DNA from: Pseudonocardia acidicola | Lineage (GTDB): Bacteria; Actinomycetota; Actinomycetes; Mycobacteriales; Pseudonocardiaceae | Assembly (NCBI RefSeq): GCF_012911935.1 | Contig: NZ_JAAXLA010000007.1 | Coordinates: forward strand, 62,001-126,000 | Reading direction: 5' to 3' | DNA: 64,000 nucleotides | In this document: positions 35,514-45,068 of the stretch, piece after piece | How the letters are laid out: every line of letters begins with the position of its first letter | Numbering within the stretch: position 1 is the stretch's first letter | The notes under the pieces: generated by a model | Told to the model about the DNA's origin: nothing | The model's input: the letters and a program-made list of their open reading frames with translations, nothing else | Databases searched by the model: none | Program-made: the position numbers and the translations under genes

Positions 35514-37838
35514 TCACGGTCTCTGTTGGCCAGCCGCTTCCATCAGCTCCCAGACGACGGACGGCTTGAGCGGGGTCTTCGTGACCCGCACGCCGAGGTG
35601 CTCGATCGCGTCCGCCACGGCGTTGGCGATGGCGCTGTGACCGCCGATGGCCCCGCCCTCGCCCATTCCTTTGACTCCCAGCGGGTTCAGCGGTGACGGG
35701 CTGTGCAGGTGCCCGACCTCGATCTCCGGGACGTCGAGACTTCCTGGAACGATGTAGTCCATGAAGGACGCCGACTGCGGCTGTCCCTGCGCGTCGTAGA
35801 CGAGTTCCTCCATCAGCGCGCCACCGAGACCCTGCGCGACACCGCCCGCGATCTGCCCTTCGGCCACCATCGGATTGATGATCACGCCGGCGTCGTTGAC
35901 GACGACGTACCGAGAGATCTCGACCAACCCGGTGTTGCGGTCGACCTCGACCTCGGCGATGTGGATACCGAAGGAGTACGGCGCGGCGTGGTTTTCGAAG
36001 TACTGCACCGACTCCAGGTCCGGCTCCATGCCCGGCGGACGGCTGCCGCCCGGCGCGGCCGCCGCGGCGATTTCGGTGAGGCTCAGCTTGGATTGTGGGC
36101 TGCCCTTGACTTGGACGTAGCCTTCTTCGAGCTCGAGGTCGTTGACGTTGGCCTCCAGCAGGTGCGCCGCGAGTTCCATCGCCTTCTCGCGCACCTTCGT
36201 CGCCGCCATCAGCACGGAAGTCCCGGACATCACGGCGTTGCGGCTGGCGAACGTGCCGACGCCGAAGCCGATCCGGCCGGTGTCGCCGAACACGACCTTG
36301 ATCGACCTGTGGTCGACCTGGAGTTCGTCCGCGACGATCTGGGCGAGCATGGTCGCCGTGCCTTGGCCCTGTGGCGCCGCACCGGAGTTCACGGTCACCT
36401 GGCCTGAAGGATCGACCCTGACGCTGGCGCCCTCGAACGGCCCGGTGCCTGAGAGCTGGTGGTAGACGCAGATCCCGAGCCCGATCAGCCGACCGTCCGC
36501 GCGCGCGGTGCGCTGCCTCTCAGCGAATCCGTCGTAGTCGACCATCTTCAGCGCCTCGTCGAGCGCGGCAGGGAAGTCGCCGCTGTCGAGGACCACCGCT
36601 GCCTCGACCGAGGCCATGCCCGTGTCGTAAGGCATCTGCTCGGGCTTGATCAGGTTGCGACGGCGCAGGTCGGCGCGGTCGATGCCCAGTTCCCGCGCGG
36701 CGATGTCGATCAGGCGTTCCCGGGCGAATGCCGCTTCGGGTGCGCCGGCGCCGCGGTAGGGCGACGCCGGGCTCTTGTTGGTCGCGGCGCAGATGACTTC
36801 GACGTGCACGTTGGGGATGTCGTAGATGCCGGCGATGCTGGTGCCGGCCAGCGACGAGTTGATCACGGCGAGGGTCCGCTGGTAGGCACCGATGTCGGTG
36901 ATCAGGCGCGCACGCAGGCCGGTGATCCTCCCGTCGTTCGTCATCGCGAACTCCAGCTCGTGGATCTGTTCCCGCGAATGAACGAGGGTGAGGAAGTGCT
37001 CGTTGCGGTCCTCGATCCACTTCACCGGTCGGTCGAGCCTGCTCGCGGCGAACGGGACCAGGACATCCTCGGGATAGACTTCGGCCTTCGTCCCGAAGCC
37101 GCCGCCTACGTCGGGTGTAATCACTCGTACCGACCGTTCGGGCATGCCCAGCATGCCGGCCACGATCCCGCGCAGGGTGTGCGGCCACTGGTTGGACGCC
37201 CAGATCGTCAGCTCACCCGTGACGGCGTCGCGGGTCGCCGCAACGCCGCGGGTCTCGAGCGGAATTCCGGTGTAGCGCTGCATGTCCAGGCGGTCCCCGA
37301 CGACACGGTCGGCCGTCTCGAACGCCGAGTCGACGTCACCGACGGCGTAGACGAGGCGGGCGCCCACGTTGTCCGGGGCGGCCGCGTGCAGCGCAGGCGC
37401 TCCCGGCTCGATCGCGGCGACGGGGTCGACCACGGCGTCGAGTACCTCGTACTCGACCTCGATCAGCTCCAGCGCGTCCTCGGCGACGTGCCGGCTCTCC
37501 GCGACCACGACCGCGACACCCTCGCCGACGTACCGGACGACATCACGGGCGAGCGCGTACTGTGGCGTGTCGCGAGATGTTTCCACCGGGAACAGCACCG
37601 GGATCGGGGCTGGGGCTGGCCCCAGGTCGGCGGCTGAGAACGCATCCACGACACCGCGGAGCCCGCGGGCCGGGCCCACGTCAACCGACAGCACTCGGGC
37701 GTGTGCATGCGGGCTACGCAGGACGGCCATGTGAAGGACGCCGGGGATGTCGATGTCGTCGACGAACGCTCCCTCGCCTCGCAGCAGGCGGGGGTCCTCG
37801 ACCCTCTTGACGCGAGCGCCCACCATCTTCACGCCCAT
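35514..37838 (-). CDS. Molybdenum hydroxylase large subunit, second set
   Basis: 774 residues, similar in design to the large subunit at 22499 but clearly divergent. PDVGGGFGTK (near 240), PYRGAGAPEAAFARER (near 365) and the catalytic Glu in GMGEGG at about 727 are present; the CO-dehydrogenase AYxCSFR loop is not. Expected activity is hydroxylation of a purine, N-heterocycle or aldehyde. ATG at 37838 lies one base past the small-subunit stop. With the amidohydrolase and PucR upstream, a purine-type substrate is plausible (inference). Confidence 0.94.
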   Translation of the reverse strand: MGVKMVGARVKRVEDPRLLRGEGAFVDDIDIPGVLHMAVLRSPHAHARVLSVDVGPARGLRGVVDAFSAADLGPAPAPIPVLFPVETSRDTPQYALARDVVRYVGEGVAVVVAESRHVAEDALELIEVEYEVLDAVVDPVAAIEPGAPALHAAAPDNVGARLVYAVGDVDSAFETADRVVGDRLDMQRYTGIPLETRGVAATRDAVTGELTIWASNQWPHTLRGIVAGMLGMPERSVRVITPDVGGGFGTKAEVYPEDVLVPFAASRLDRPVKWIEDRNEHFLTLVHSREQIHELEFAMTNDGRITGLRARLITDIGAYQRTLAVINSSLAGTSIAGIYDIPNVHVEVICAATNKSPASPYRGAGAPEAAFARERLIDIAARELGIDRADLRRRNLIKPEQMPYDTGMASVEAAVVLDSGDFPAALDEALKMVDYDGFAERQRTARADGRLIGLGICVYHQLSGTGPFEGASVRVDPSGQVTVNSGAAPQGQGTATMLAQIVADELQVDHRSIKVVFGDTGRIGFGVGTFASRNAVMSGTSVLMAATKVREKAMELAAHLLEANVNDLELEEGYVQVKGSPQSKLSLTEIAAAAAPGGSRPPGMEPDLESVQYFENHAAPYSFGIHIAEVEVDRNTGLVEISRYVVVNDAGVIINPMVAEGQIAGGVAQGLGGALMEELVYDAQGQPQSASFMDYIVPGSLDVPEIEVGHLHSPSPLNPLGVKGMGEGGAIGGHSAIANAVADAIEHLGVRVTKTPLKPSVVWELMEAAGQQRP

Positions 37839-37839
37839 C

Positions 37840-38364
37840 TCAGCGCTCCCAATCCGTGTCGGCCGCTTGGACCGATCGCACGATGTTCTGGTAGCCGGTG
37901 CACCGGCAGACGTTGCCTGATAGCGCTTCGCGGATCTCGCAGCTCGTGGGGTCCTTCTTCTGCTGCAGGAAGTCGTACGTCGTCAGCAGGATGCCCGGGG
38001 TGCAGAACCCACACTGCAGGCCGTGGTTCTCCCAGAACGCCTGCTGGATGGGGTGCAGCTCGTCGCGCTCGTCCGCCAGACCCTCAACGGTCATCACATT
38101 CTTGCCATCGGCCTGGACCGCGAGCATGAGGCACGCCCGGATCGGCTCGCCGTCCACCAGAATGGTGCACGCCCCACACACGCCGTGCTCACAGCCGACG
38201 TGCGAGCCGGTGAGGCGAAGATCCTCCCGCACGAAGTCGACCAGTGACGTGCGGACGGAGACGGTCCGTTCGAAACGCACGCCATTCACCGTCACGACGA
38301 TCGACCTCTCGGTCGTCGACGCCGCGCCCGCGCCCGCCGCTTGCTCGTCTAGCGTCCTGCTCAT
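37840..38364 (-). CDS. Molybdenum hydroxylase [2Fe-2S] subunit, second set
   Basis: 174 residues with cluster cysteines 58, 63, 66, 78 (GCEHGVCGAC) and 118, 121, 153, 155 (CGFC, CRC). An N-terminal extension of about 20 residues precedes the ferredoxin domain. It lies between the FAD subunit (60 bases upstream) and the large subunit, an order (FAD, Fe-S, Mo) that differs from the set at 21100-24913 (Mo, FAD, Fe-S). Confidence 0.95.
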   Translation of the reverse strand: MSRTLDEQAAGAGAASTTERSIVVTVNGVRFERTVSVRTSLVDFVREDLRLTGSHVGCEHGVCGACTILVDGEPIRACLMLAVQADGKNVMTVEGLADERDELHPIQQAFWENHGLQCGFCTPGILLTTYDFLQQKKDPTSCEIREALSGNVCRCTGYQNIVRSVQAADTDWER

Positions 38365-38424
38365 GGTGCCTCCATGTCTGGATTACGGCGGCCCGGTTGA
38401 TGATCACGCCGTCGGGGACTCAGG

Positions 38425-39294
38425 TCAGGTCAGGGCCCGGCAGACGGACTCGTCGAGGGCCCGAGGGACGAGGTGCCGGGCGAGCTGGCGGCGGTAGTCC
38501 GCCGAACCGTGGAGGTCGGACGGCGGTGTGAGTCCGGCGACGAACTCCTCGGTGAGTTCCCGGATCAGCTGTGCGGTGGGCTGCTGGCCGATGAGCCCGT
38601 CGATCGCGGCGGTTGCGCAGACCGGCTCGCCGCTCACGCCGGCGAGGCAGAGCCCACCTTGGGTCACTCGCCCGTCGTCACCGAGAGCGATCGCTGCGGC
38701 GACGCCAACCTGGGCGAAGTCGCCGTGCCGCCGGCTTACTTCGAGGAACGCAGCTCCGCTCCTGGCCGGCCAAGCGGGGATCCGGACCTCGGTCAAGATC
38801 TCGTTCGGCGCGAGCGCCGTGGTGAAGAAGCCCTCGAAGAACGCTTCCGCGGTGACCTCACGCTCGCCCTCCTGGCCGCGCAGCACCATGCGGCCGCCGA
38901 GCGCGCTGACCGCCGCAGGGAGCTCGGCGGCGGGATCGGCGTGGGCGAGACTCCCGCCGACGGTGCCACGGTTGCGGATGTGCACGTGCCCGACGTTGTG
39001 CAGCGCCTCGGGCAGCAGCGCCCATGCGCCGTCGGCGAGTTCGGACTGCTCGAGGCTGCGATGACGTGTCAGCGCACCGATGACGAGTACACCGTCGTCG
39101 CGCCGCACGTAGTCCAATTCGGTCACGTTGTTGATGTCGACCAGCTGACTCGGCCTGGCCAGCCGGAAGTTCAGCATGGGGACGAGGCTCTGGCCGCCGG
39201 CCAGCAGTTTCGCCTCGTCACCGAACTCGTCGAGCAGCCCGATCGCTTCCTGGACGGTTGTTGGGTCGTAGTAGTCGTACGGCGCCGGCTTCAC
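38425..39294 (-). CDS. Molybdenum hydroxylase FAD subunit, second set
   Basis: 289 residues, CoxM family. FAD motifs AGGQSLVPMLNFRLARP (about 33-49) and IRNRGTVGGSLAHADP (about 107-122) are clear. GTG at 39294 is the only start near the conserved KPAPYDYY N terminus. It follows the amidohydrolase by 66 bases, so amidohydrolase and hydroxylase probably act on successive intermediates. Confidence 0.94.
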   Translation of the reverse strand: MKPAPYDYYDPTTVQEAIGLLDEFGDEAKLLAGGQSLVPMLNFRLARPSQLVDINNVTELDYVRRDDGVLVIGALTRHRSLEQSELADGAWALLPEALHNVGHVHIRNRGTVGGSLAHADPAAELPAAVSALGGRMVLRGQEGEREVTAEAFFEGFFTTALAPNEILTEVRIPAWPARSGAAFLEVSRRHGDFAQVGVAAAIALGDDGRVTQGGLCLAGVSGEPVCATAAIDGLIGQQPTAQLIRELTEEFVAGLTPPSDLHGSADYRRQLARHLVPRALDESVCRALT

Positions 39295-39360
39295 ACTCAG
39301 AACCTCCCGATGCGTATCGCTCCAAGACGTGCACTGTGCTGGTCTGTCGATAGCTCCCGG

Positions 39361-40809
39361 TCAAGAGACGATCATCGAACGCCAGGGCCGCCTGGCCAGC
39401 GCGGCGGTTCCCGCCCGGTGCGTCAGCGCGCTCGCCGCGGCTGCGGAGCGCTGCATGACCTCCGAGGGGTTCACCAGTACCGGTGCGCCGCCGCGTACCA
39501 CCAGCTGACCATCGACGTACACGCGGTCCACCTCGTCCCCGCGTGCGCTGTAGACCAGCGCCGACACCGGCTGGTGCAGCGGGGTGAGGCACAGGCTCGA
39601 CAACTCTGCCACGACGACGTCGGCCCGCTTTCCCGGTTCTAGCGAGCCGATCACGTCCTGCATGCCCAGCGCCGCAGCCCCGTCGATGGTTGCCATCTCC
39701 AGGGCCTTCTCTGCCGTCATGATCTCGGCATCGCGCAGTGCGCCCTTGTGGATCAGCGCGGCGAACTTCATCGCCTGCAGCATCGAGTGGTTCGAGCTCG
39801 AGGCCGGCCCGTCGGAGGCCAGGCCGACGGTGATACCGCGGCGCTGCATCTGTGGGATCGGGGCGATGCCTGAGCCCAGGTAGAGGTTGCTGCACGGATT
39901 GTGCGAGACCTTCGCGTCGTGTGTGGCGAGCAGGTCGATGTCGTGCTCGTCGCACTGCACGCAGTGCACCGCGAGTAGGTCCGGGCCGAGCAGCCCGGTA
40001 GTGGCGGCGAAGGGTACGTCGCGCATCCCGAATCGGCGCTGCGCCTCGGTGATGTCGAATGGTGACTCGGCGAGGTGCATGGTGACCAGCGCTGCGGTCG
40101 CATCGGCGAGCGCCCGGGTCTCGCGGAGTGTTGCTGCGTCCACCGTCCAGCTCATGCAGGGAGCAAGGCCGATTCGCACGCGTGAGCCTGGTCGGTTCCA
40201 GCGGTCGATGAGCCGCTGCGCGTCGGCGAGCGCACCATCAAGCGTCTGCACCAGCTCTGCCGGCACGCCCACGTCGGCTCCGGCCGTGACGTAGCCACGC
40301 GCCATGACGGCGCGTATGCCCACCTCCTCCATCGCCGCCACTACCGCGTCCCCGAGCCCCGGGCGCGGGTGCACGTACATGAAGTCGACCAGTGTCGTGG
40401 TCCCGGTGGTCAACGCCTCGGCGCAGCCATGCAGCGCGGCGGCGTAACAGTCCTCCTCGGTGAGCTCCACCGCGGAGGGGCCGGTCATGGCCGTGAACCA
40501 GTCCGCGAGCGCTCGATCGTCGCCGAGTCCCTTCAGCAAAGTCTGGAACAGGTGGGTGTGGGTGTTCACGAATCCAGGTAGGACGATCCGGCCGGTGCAG
40601 TCCACGAGCTCCGCTGTCGGGTAGTCGGCACGCAACTGCGTCGAAGGCCCGACCGCGAGCAGGTACCCGGAGGCCGGCGAGAACGCCACTGCGCCGTCCT
40701 CGAGCACCCGGCGGCGTGGGTCCATCGTCACCACGGTGCCGCCGGACAGCACGGTCACGGGAGCTGACCCGGGCGACTCCGCGGATGGGCGAGTGTGAGC
40801 AGATGTCAT
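39361..40809 (-). CDS. Amidohydrolase of the TrzA / 8-oxoguanine deaminase type
   Basis: About 482 residues of the metal-dependent amidohydrolase superfamily. Metal and catalytic ligands are visible: HTH (84 and 86, GFVNTHTHLFQ), a His in TMHLAES, a His in LAVHCVQ and an Asp in LASDGPASSSN. This arrangement is that of s-triazine hydrolases and 8-oxoguanine, guanine or cytosine deaminases, which remove an amino or chloro group from a N-heterocycle. ATG at 40809 follows GGAGG by seven bases. Beside a molybdenum hydroxylase and a PucR regulator it suggests purine or purine-like catabolism. Confidence 0.9.
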   Translation of the reverse strand: MTSAHTRPSAESPGSAPVTVLSGGTVVTMDPRRRVLEDGAVAFSPASGYLLAVGPSTQLRADYPTAELVDCTGRIVLPGFVNTHTHLFQTLLKGLGDDRALADWFTAMTGPSAVELTEEDCYAAALHGCAEALTTGTTTLVDFMYVHPRPGLGDAVVAAMEEVGIRAVMARGYVTAGADVGVPAELVQTLDGALADAQRLIDRWNRPGSRVRIGLAPCMSWTVDAATLRETRALADATAALVTMHLAESPFDITEAQRRFGMRDVPFAATTGLLGPDLLAVHCVQCDEHDIDLLATHDAKVSHNPCSNLYLGSGIAPIPQMQRRGITVGLASDGPASSSNHSMLQAMKFAALIHKGALRDAEIMTAEKALEMATIDGAAALGMQDVIGSLEPGKRADVVVAELSSLCLTPLHQPVSALVYSARGDEVDRVYVDGQLVVRGGAPVLVNPSEVMQRSAAAASALTHRAGTAALARRPWRSMIVS

Positions 40810-41294
40810 CGACAAGCCTCCGACGTGGTTGGGCCGCGTGTCCGGAGCATTGGAAGTTATCGGGACTGCCTGCGCTGACGTCTCGTCTTGTTGCGTCCGC
40901 CCGGACTTCTCCGGTTCAGCGTGTTGCCACCCTAGCGGCCCACACGAGACGTTGCGTTATGCCATGGTGACACAAGACTCATCGCGGTTTCGGCAGCTTT
41001 TCACACTCGCCGCGGTGCGCGTGCGGGCCTGCTTGGTGCGCACGCGTAACGGCAGGCTGAACCAGCTGCTGCAGCGGAGCATCGTGCGGCCCCGATCGTG
41101 GTCATTGCGGACGACCTGCCCAGTCACTCCAGCCAGAAGCTCGGGTGACTGGGGCGTCACCTGCACATGTGCCGGATCTTCATTCCGGTCAAGCCTGCCG
41201 GCTGAGCCTGACGAGGGCTGAAACGCTGCACCGGACGAAGCGGAAGGGGTCGTGGCCTCAGTCGTCAGGACATCGACGTTCTTGCGGATCACGG
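40810..41294. other. Intergenic region upstream of the amidohydrolase
   Basis: About 485 bases. It should hold the promoter of the amidohydrolase-hydroxylase operon. A minus-strand frame starting near 41298 (MTVIRKNVDVLTTE) is open for 113 codons but has no recognisable domain or ribosome site. Confidence 0.35.
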
Positions 41295-41572
41295 TCATCT
41301 TGCAGTCCGCGAGGTGATCGAAAGGCTGCGGACAGGCCCCGGTCCGGCGGCGCGAGTGCCCTCAACCGTGGTGACCACGTGGCCGTGGGCGGAGACAGCT
41401 ACTACCGGGCGGCTTCGCACCGGGTTCGTCATCCGGCAGCACGCGCAGCACACGCCGTGCTCGCACCCCACGCGGGTGCCGGTCAGCTGCAGGTCATGGC
41501 GTCGGCAGTCCGGCAACAGCCGTCGCACGGTCACCACGACGTTGCGTGTGTGCCGTTAACGGTGAGCGGTGC
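41295..41572 (-). pseudogene. Relic of a CoxS-type [2Fe-2S] subunit
   Basis: The minus strand reads LTVNGTHAT, then after a frameshift LLPDCRRHDLQLTGTRVGCEHGVC and VVAVSAHGHVVTTVEG. These are in the order of the N-terminal ferredoxin domain of a CoxS protein. The third and fourth cysteines, the GACTVLVDG stretch and the whole second cluster domain are gone. It is a decayed extra copy, 2.9 kb from the intact subunit at 37840, and gives evidence of a former duplicate hydroxylase set here. Confidence 0.7.
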
Positions 41573-41790
41573 GCTCCGGATGGCTGCTCGCCGAGGTCGG
41601 CACACGGTCCATGCTGTCGCCTGTCGTCACGCTGCCTGTGCTCTCACCGGACCCACATACGGTCCGGGTCGTCCCGTGGAACGTGAGGAACTGGCGGATG
41701 CCCCAGCACTGCGCATTGTCGCTCAATTCGGACGTGGATATCTGGCAACAGCTGCCGACGACGGGGGTGGGGAGCGCGTCTGTCCACGTT

Positions 41791-43509
41791 CTACAGCCCA
41801 CGCATCTCTACCACCTGCAAGGCCAGCGTGATGTCGAGCCGCAGCGTGGGGTCGCCGATGAAGGGGCCGAGCATCCGTTCGAGCTTCCTGATCCGATAGC
41901 GGAGCGTGTTGTAGTGGAAGTGCAGGGAGCGGGCGGTTTCGGCGACGTTCAAGCTGTTGTCCAGCAGGGCCTGCAACGTCATCCGCAGATCGAGGGCCTC
42001 CGGCTCGTCACCGGCGAGCTTGCCGAGAACCTCCTCGGCGAAGGATCGCAACTCCGCCGGGTCGGGTACGAGAGACAACAGGCGATGCACCCCGAGACCG
42101 CCGAAGTGGGTGACCGAGCCTGGACCGTGGATCCGCCGCCCGATGGCCACTGATTTGCGCGCCTGCTGGTAGGCGGTGGTCAGGGCCTCGGGTGCGGTCG
42201 CCGGGTCGGGAACAACCCGGCTGACTCCGACGGAGAACGACCGCCGGCCGGCCGCCCGGTCCCTGGCGACTTCGGTGACGATGCCGGCGACGGTGGCCTC
42301 CACCTCGGCGGCAGTTCCGGACACCGGGATCAACGTGATGATCTCCTGACTGAAGCCGACGACCGGGGCCTTGCTGTCGCGGCTGCGCACCACCTGCTGC
42401 CATGCCGCGGCGAGGCGGTCCTGATAGGACCGCACCGGCAGGGTGGTGTGCAGGCCGGAGCCGGTGTCGTTGTCGGGCTCGAGCTCGGCCACCGCCACAA
42501 CGAGCGGCCGATCGATGTCCCATCCGAGCGTGGCGAAGTGCGCGGCCACCTGCTGCGGCTCGCCGGCGCGGCCGGTCAGGGCATCCCGGAGGAAATCGCC
42601 CCGGTACTTGCTCTCCACCGCTGCCACGGCCTGCTGTCGGGTGATCAGTAGCGCGACCACCGTCGCGACCCTTTCCAGAGCATGCACACCGATCTCGGAC
42701 AGCTGCCCGGTGACGCTGTGGGCGACGATGTACCCGTGGTTGAGTCCGCCGCCGTGCACGGGCACGACAGCCAACTCGCCCGAGCCAGGTCCTTGCTGGT
42801 GCAGGATGCCGACGGCAAGTTCCTCGGTCCGAAGGCGGCCGGTCGCGTCGAACACCGGAAGGGCCGTCAAGGCCGATCGACGAGCCTCATCGCCACCCGT
42901 TGCTTGCACCTGACCATCGGGTGCGGTGATGAGGACCGCGACGTCCAGCAGCCGCGCCACCTCGTCGGTGACCTCTGCCAGGCCGCCGCCGGCGAAGAGG
43001 ACGGTCTCGAGGCTGCGCTGCAGGTCATGAGCTATCGCGAGGGTCTCAGCCTGGTGGTCCAGTAGCGCGGCGAAGACGTCCGCGAGCACGTCGTCGAAGG
43101 CGACGTCCGCGGGCAGGCTCAGCACCGGAAACCCGAGCCGGTCCGAGGCCTCCAGGGCCGTGGCCGGGATGTCCAAGAGGTAGCGGCCCGATTTGACGGC
43201 CAGCGCGCAGACTCCGCGTTCGTGGAACTCGGCGACGAGCTGGGCCATATGGTCCGTCTCCCCCCGGACGGGTCCCCCCCGGCCCGTCTGCACCGGCTGG
43301 ACGGAATCAGCATGCAGCAGCGGAAACCCTGTGGTCAGCAGCAATTCGTGCGGTTTGACCCACGGGAGGATGTCCGGAACTTCCATGACATTGAGTCGAC
43401 TGACCATGCGCAGGAGCCCCGAAGCGCCGCTGAGTACGGTCGAGCCCTGCAGGCTGTCGACCTTGAGCACTTCTTGCAGCGGCAGGCCGTAGACAGACCC
43501 TTTCGGCAC
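41791..43509 (-). CDS. PucR-family transcriptional regulator
   Basis: 572 residues. N-terminal PucR ligand-binding domain (GLPLQEVLKVDSLQGSTVL, LPWVKPHELLLTTGF), a central GAF/GGDEF-like region (SFSVGVSRVVPDPATAPEALTTAYQQA) and a C-terminal PucR HTH (LLDNSLNVAETARSLHFHYNTLRYRI) are in the normal order. Regulators of this family activate purine catabolism (PucR) or other nitrogen pathways (CdaR, AdeR). It faces the amidohydrolase-molybdenum hydroxylase genes and probably controls them. GTG at 43509 begins the conserved domain. Confidence 0.92.
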   Translation of the reverse strand: MPKGSVYGLPLQEVLKVDSLQGSTVLSGASGLLRMVSRLNVMEVPDILPWVKPHELLLTTGFPLLHADSVQPVQTGRGGPVRGETDHMAQLVAEFHERGVCALAVKSGRYLLDIPATALEASDRLGFPVLSLPADVAFDDVLADVFAALLDHQAETLAIAHDLQRSLETVLFAGGGLAEVTDEVARLLDVAVLITAPDGQVQATGGDEARRSALTALPVFDATGRLRTEELAVGILHQQGPGSGELAVVPVHGGGLNHGYIVAHSVTGQLSEIGVHALERVATVVALLITRQQAVAAVESKYRGDFLRDALTGRAGEPQQVAAHFATLGWDIDRPLVVAVAELEPDNDTGSGLHTTLPVRSYQDRLAAAWQQVVRSRDSKAPVVGFSQEIITLIPVSGTAAEVEATVAGIVTEVARDRAAGRRSFSVGVSRVVPDPATAPEALTTAYQQARKSVAIGRRIHGPGSVTHFGGLGVHRLLSLVPDPAELRSFAEEVLGKLAGDEPEALDLRMTLQALLDNSLNVAETARSLHFHYNTLRYRIRKLERMLGPFIGDPTLRLDITLALQVVEMRGL

Positions 43510-44372
43510 ATTATTGATGCTGGATCACCCACTTGTTGGCAACTTTGCCTGCCGTCAGGCGGATAGTGCCCTAGCCGCCGTCGGCAGACAAGCTCGTGAT
43601 CGGCCGCCGCTGCTGTCCCAAGAGGTGATGGCCTGCCGATCACACGCACAATGCGCAACGTTGCGGAACACCTCGGCGCCGGACTCCTTGACGCCCTGCT
43701 GGCCGGCGTCGCCCATGATCTCCAGGACCTGCTTGAGGATGCGCCGCGGCGTGCGCACATCCTCGAGCCTCCCCCATCGCGATCTACAAGTCGGTGCGCG
43801 AGCGTCCTGGAAGCGACGCCGCCCGGACCCGGGTGCTCACCCTGCTGACAGCGGATGGGGCGCGTCTTGCGTATGGGCTGGCACCGGGTGTGCCCAGTTC
43901 GAGGATTCGTCTGCAATACCTGGTGATGCAGGCCCCGTCGTGACTCGGCGGGGACGCACTTCAGCGCTGGCGCCCACCATGCCGGGACGAGCTCGGGTTG
44001 CGTGACCACCTCCTCGCTGGTGTTCGTGGCGGCGAGGGCAACCATGGAGCGAACAACCCGGGCGCCCCGGCGGTGACCGGGCAAACTGCACGCCGACAAG
44101 GGCTGCGACCACCCACGCTGCCGTCGTTACCTGCACCGAGGCCACTTCTCGGCACTGCTCACGCTCGCCTGCACCCCGATCTGCCGCCGCCGGCTGCCGC
44201 TGTCGCTGCAGCAGTAGCTCGGTCACGGCGGAGCGCATCTTCAGAGGCCGCTGCGCACGTCCGGCGCACGTTCCACGGTTGACACCGAACTGCGCGGGCA
44301 CTCACAATTCCACGGGCATAGTGGTCTTACCATTTTACTGTCAGTCAGAGTGGACCGGCACGGGAGGACCGA
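43510..44372. other. Long region with unrecognised gene fragments
   Basis: About 860 bases. Protein-like pieces appear on the minus strand (RILKQVLEIMGDAGQQGVKESGAEVF split here: ILKQVLEIMGDAG, near 43700-43745) and the plus strand (AIYKSVRERPGSDAARTRVL, near 43778-43838, ending at a stop near 43942), none with a start or ribosome site. They look like remnants, but I cannot name the families. A sigma70-like promoter candidate for the next gene is listed separately. Confidence 0.35.
44279..44308 (+). promoter_or_regulatory. Candidate sigma70-type promoter
   Basis: TTGACA at 44279-44284 and CACAAT at 44303-44308, spaced 18 bases, about 65 bases ahead of the isochorismatase start. The -35 box is a perfect consensus in a GC-rich background; the -10 box matches four of six. 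Confidence 0.5.
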
Positions 44373-45068
44373 TTGATTATGTCGATCGACTTCGAGGACC
44401 ATTGCTGGCGTGGGGTCGTCCCCGCCGAGACCCTCCAGGTGTACGCGCCGTACCGACGCGAGACCAAGGTCGTCGGACGGCCTGCCCTGCTGGCCGTCGA
44501 CCTGTTCGTCAGCGCGTTCCCCTCCGGGCCCGGCTCACTGGCCGACGCGGCACGGGTGAATCCGCGCTCCTGCGGGCCCTTCGCCTGGCGCGCCGTGCCG
44601 GTGCTGCACGAGCTGCTCGACACCGTACGCGCGGCCGGCTGCCCGGTGCTCTACAGCGCCGCCGCGCTCACCGACAACCCTGACGACGCGCGCACCAGGC
44701 CCACCCTCCGCCGGGAACGGGACGCGCAGCCCCGCTCTGCGACCGACTTCGCCTTCCACCCGGAGTTCCGGCCAACGGCGGCCGACGTCGTGGTGCGCAA
44801 GCGGCGAGCCAGCGCGTTCTTTGGCACGGAACTGGCCGACGTACTGCGCGAGCTGGCGGTCGACACGCTGTTGATCTGCGGTCAGACGACCAGCGGCTGC
44901 GTGCGCGCCTCGGCGGTCGACGCCTACTCGCACGGGTTCCACACGGTGGTCGTCGAGAACGCGGTTTTCGATCGTTCGGAGTTGAGCCACCAGGTGAGCC
45001 TGTTCGACCTGCACCACAAATACACCGACGTGATGACGTTGGCCGAGCTGCGCGGGCACCTCCGGTGA
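44373..45068 (+). CDS. Isochorismatase-fold cysteine hydrolase (copy 1)
   Basis: 231 residues of the isochorismatase-like family, with the Asp-Lys-Cys triad: Asp in ALLAVDLFV, Lys in VVRKRRASAFFGT and Cys in GQTTSGCVRASAVDA. Members hydrolyse small amides (nicotinamide, N-carbamoylsarcosine, biuret, ureidoacrylate). TTG at 44373 lies five bases after GGAGG; the in-frame ATG at 44379 is eleven bases away and is the alternative. Its stop overlaps the next gene (GTGA). A similar protein is encoded at 47288. Confidence 0.9.
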   Translation: MIMSIDFEDHCWRGVVPAETLQVYAPYRRETKVVGRPALLAVDLFVSAFPSGPGSLADAARVNPRSCGPFAWRAVPVLHELLDTVRAAGCPVLYSAAALTDNPDDARTRPTLRRERDAQPRSATDFAFHPEFRPTAADVVVRKRRASAFFGTELADVLRELAVDTLLICGQTTSGCVRASAVDAYSHGFHTVVVENAVFDRSELSHQVSLFDLHHKYTDVMTLAELRGHLR

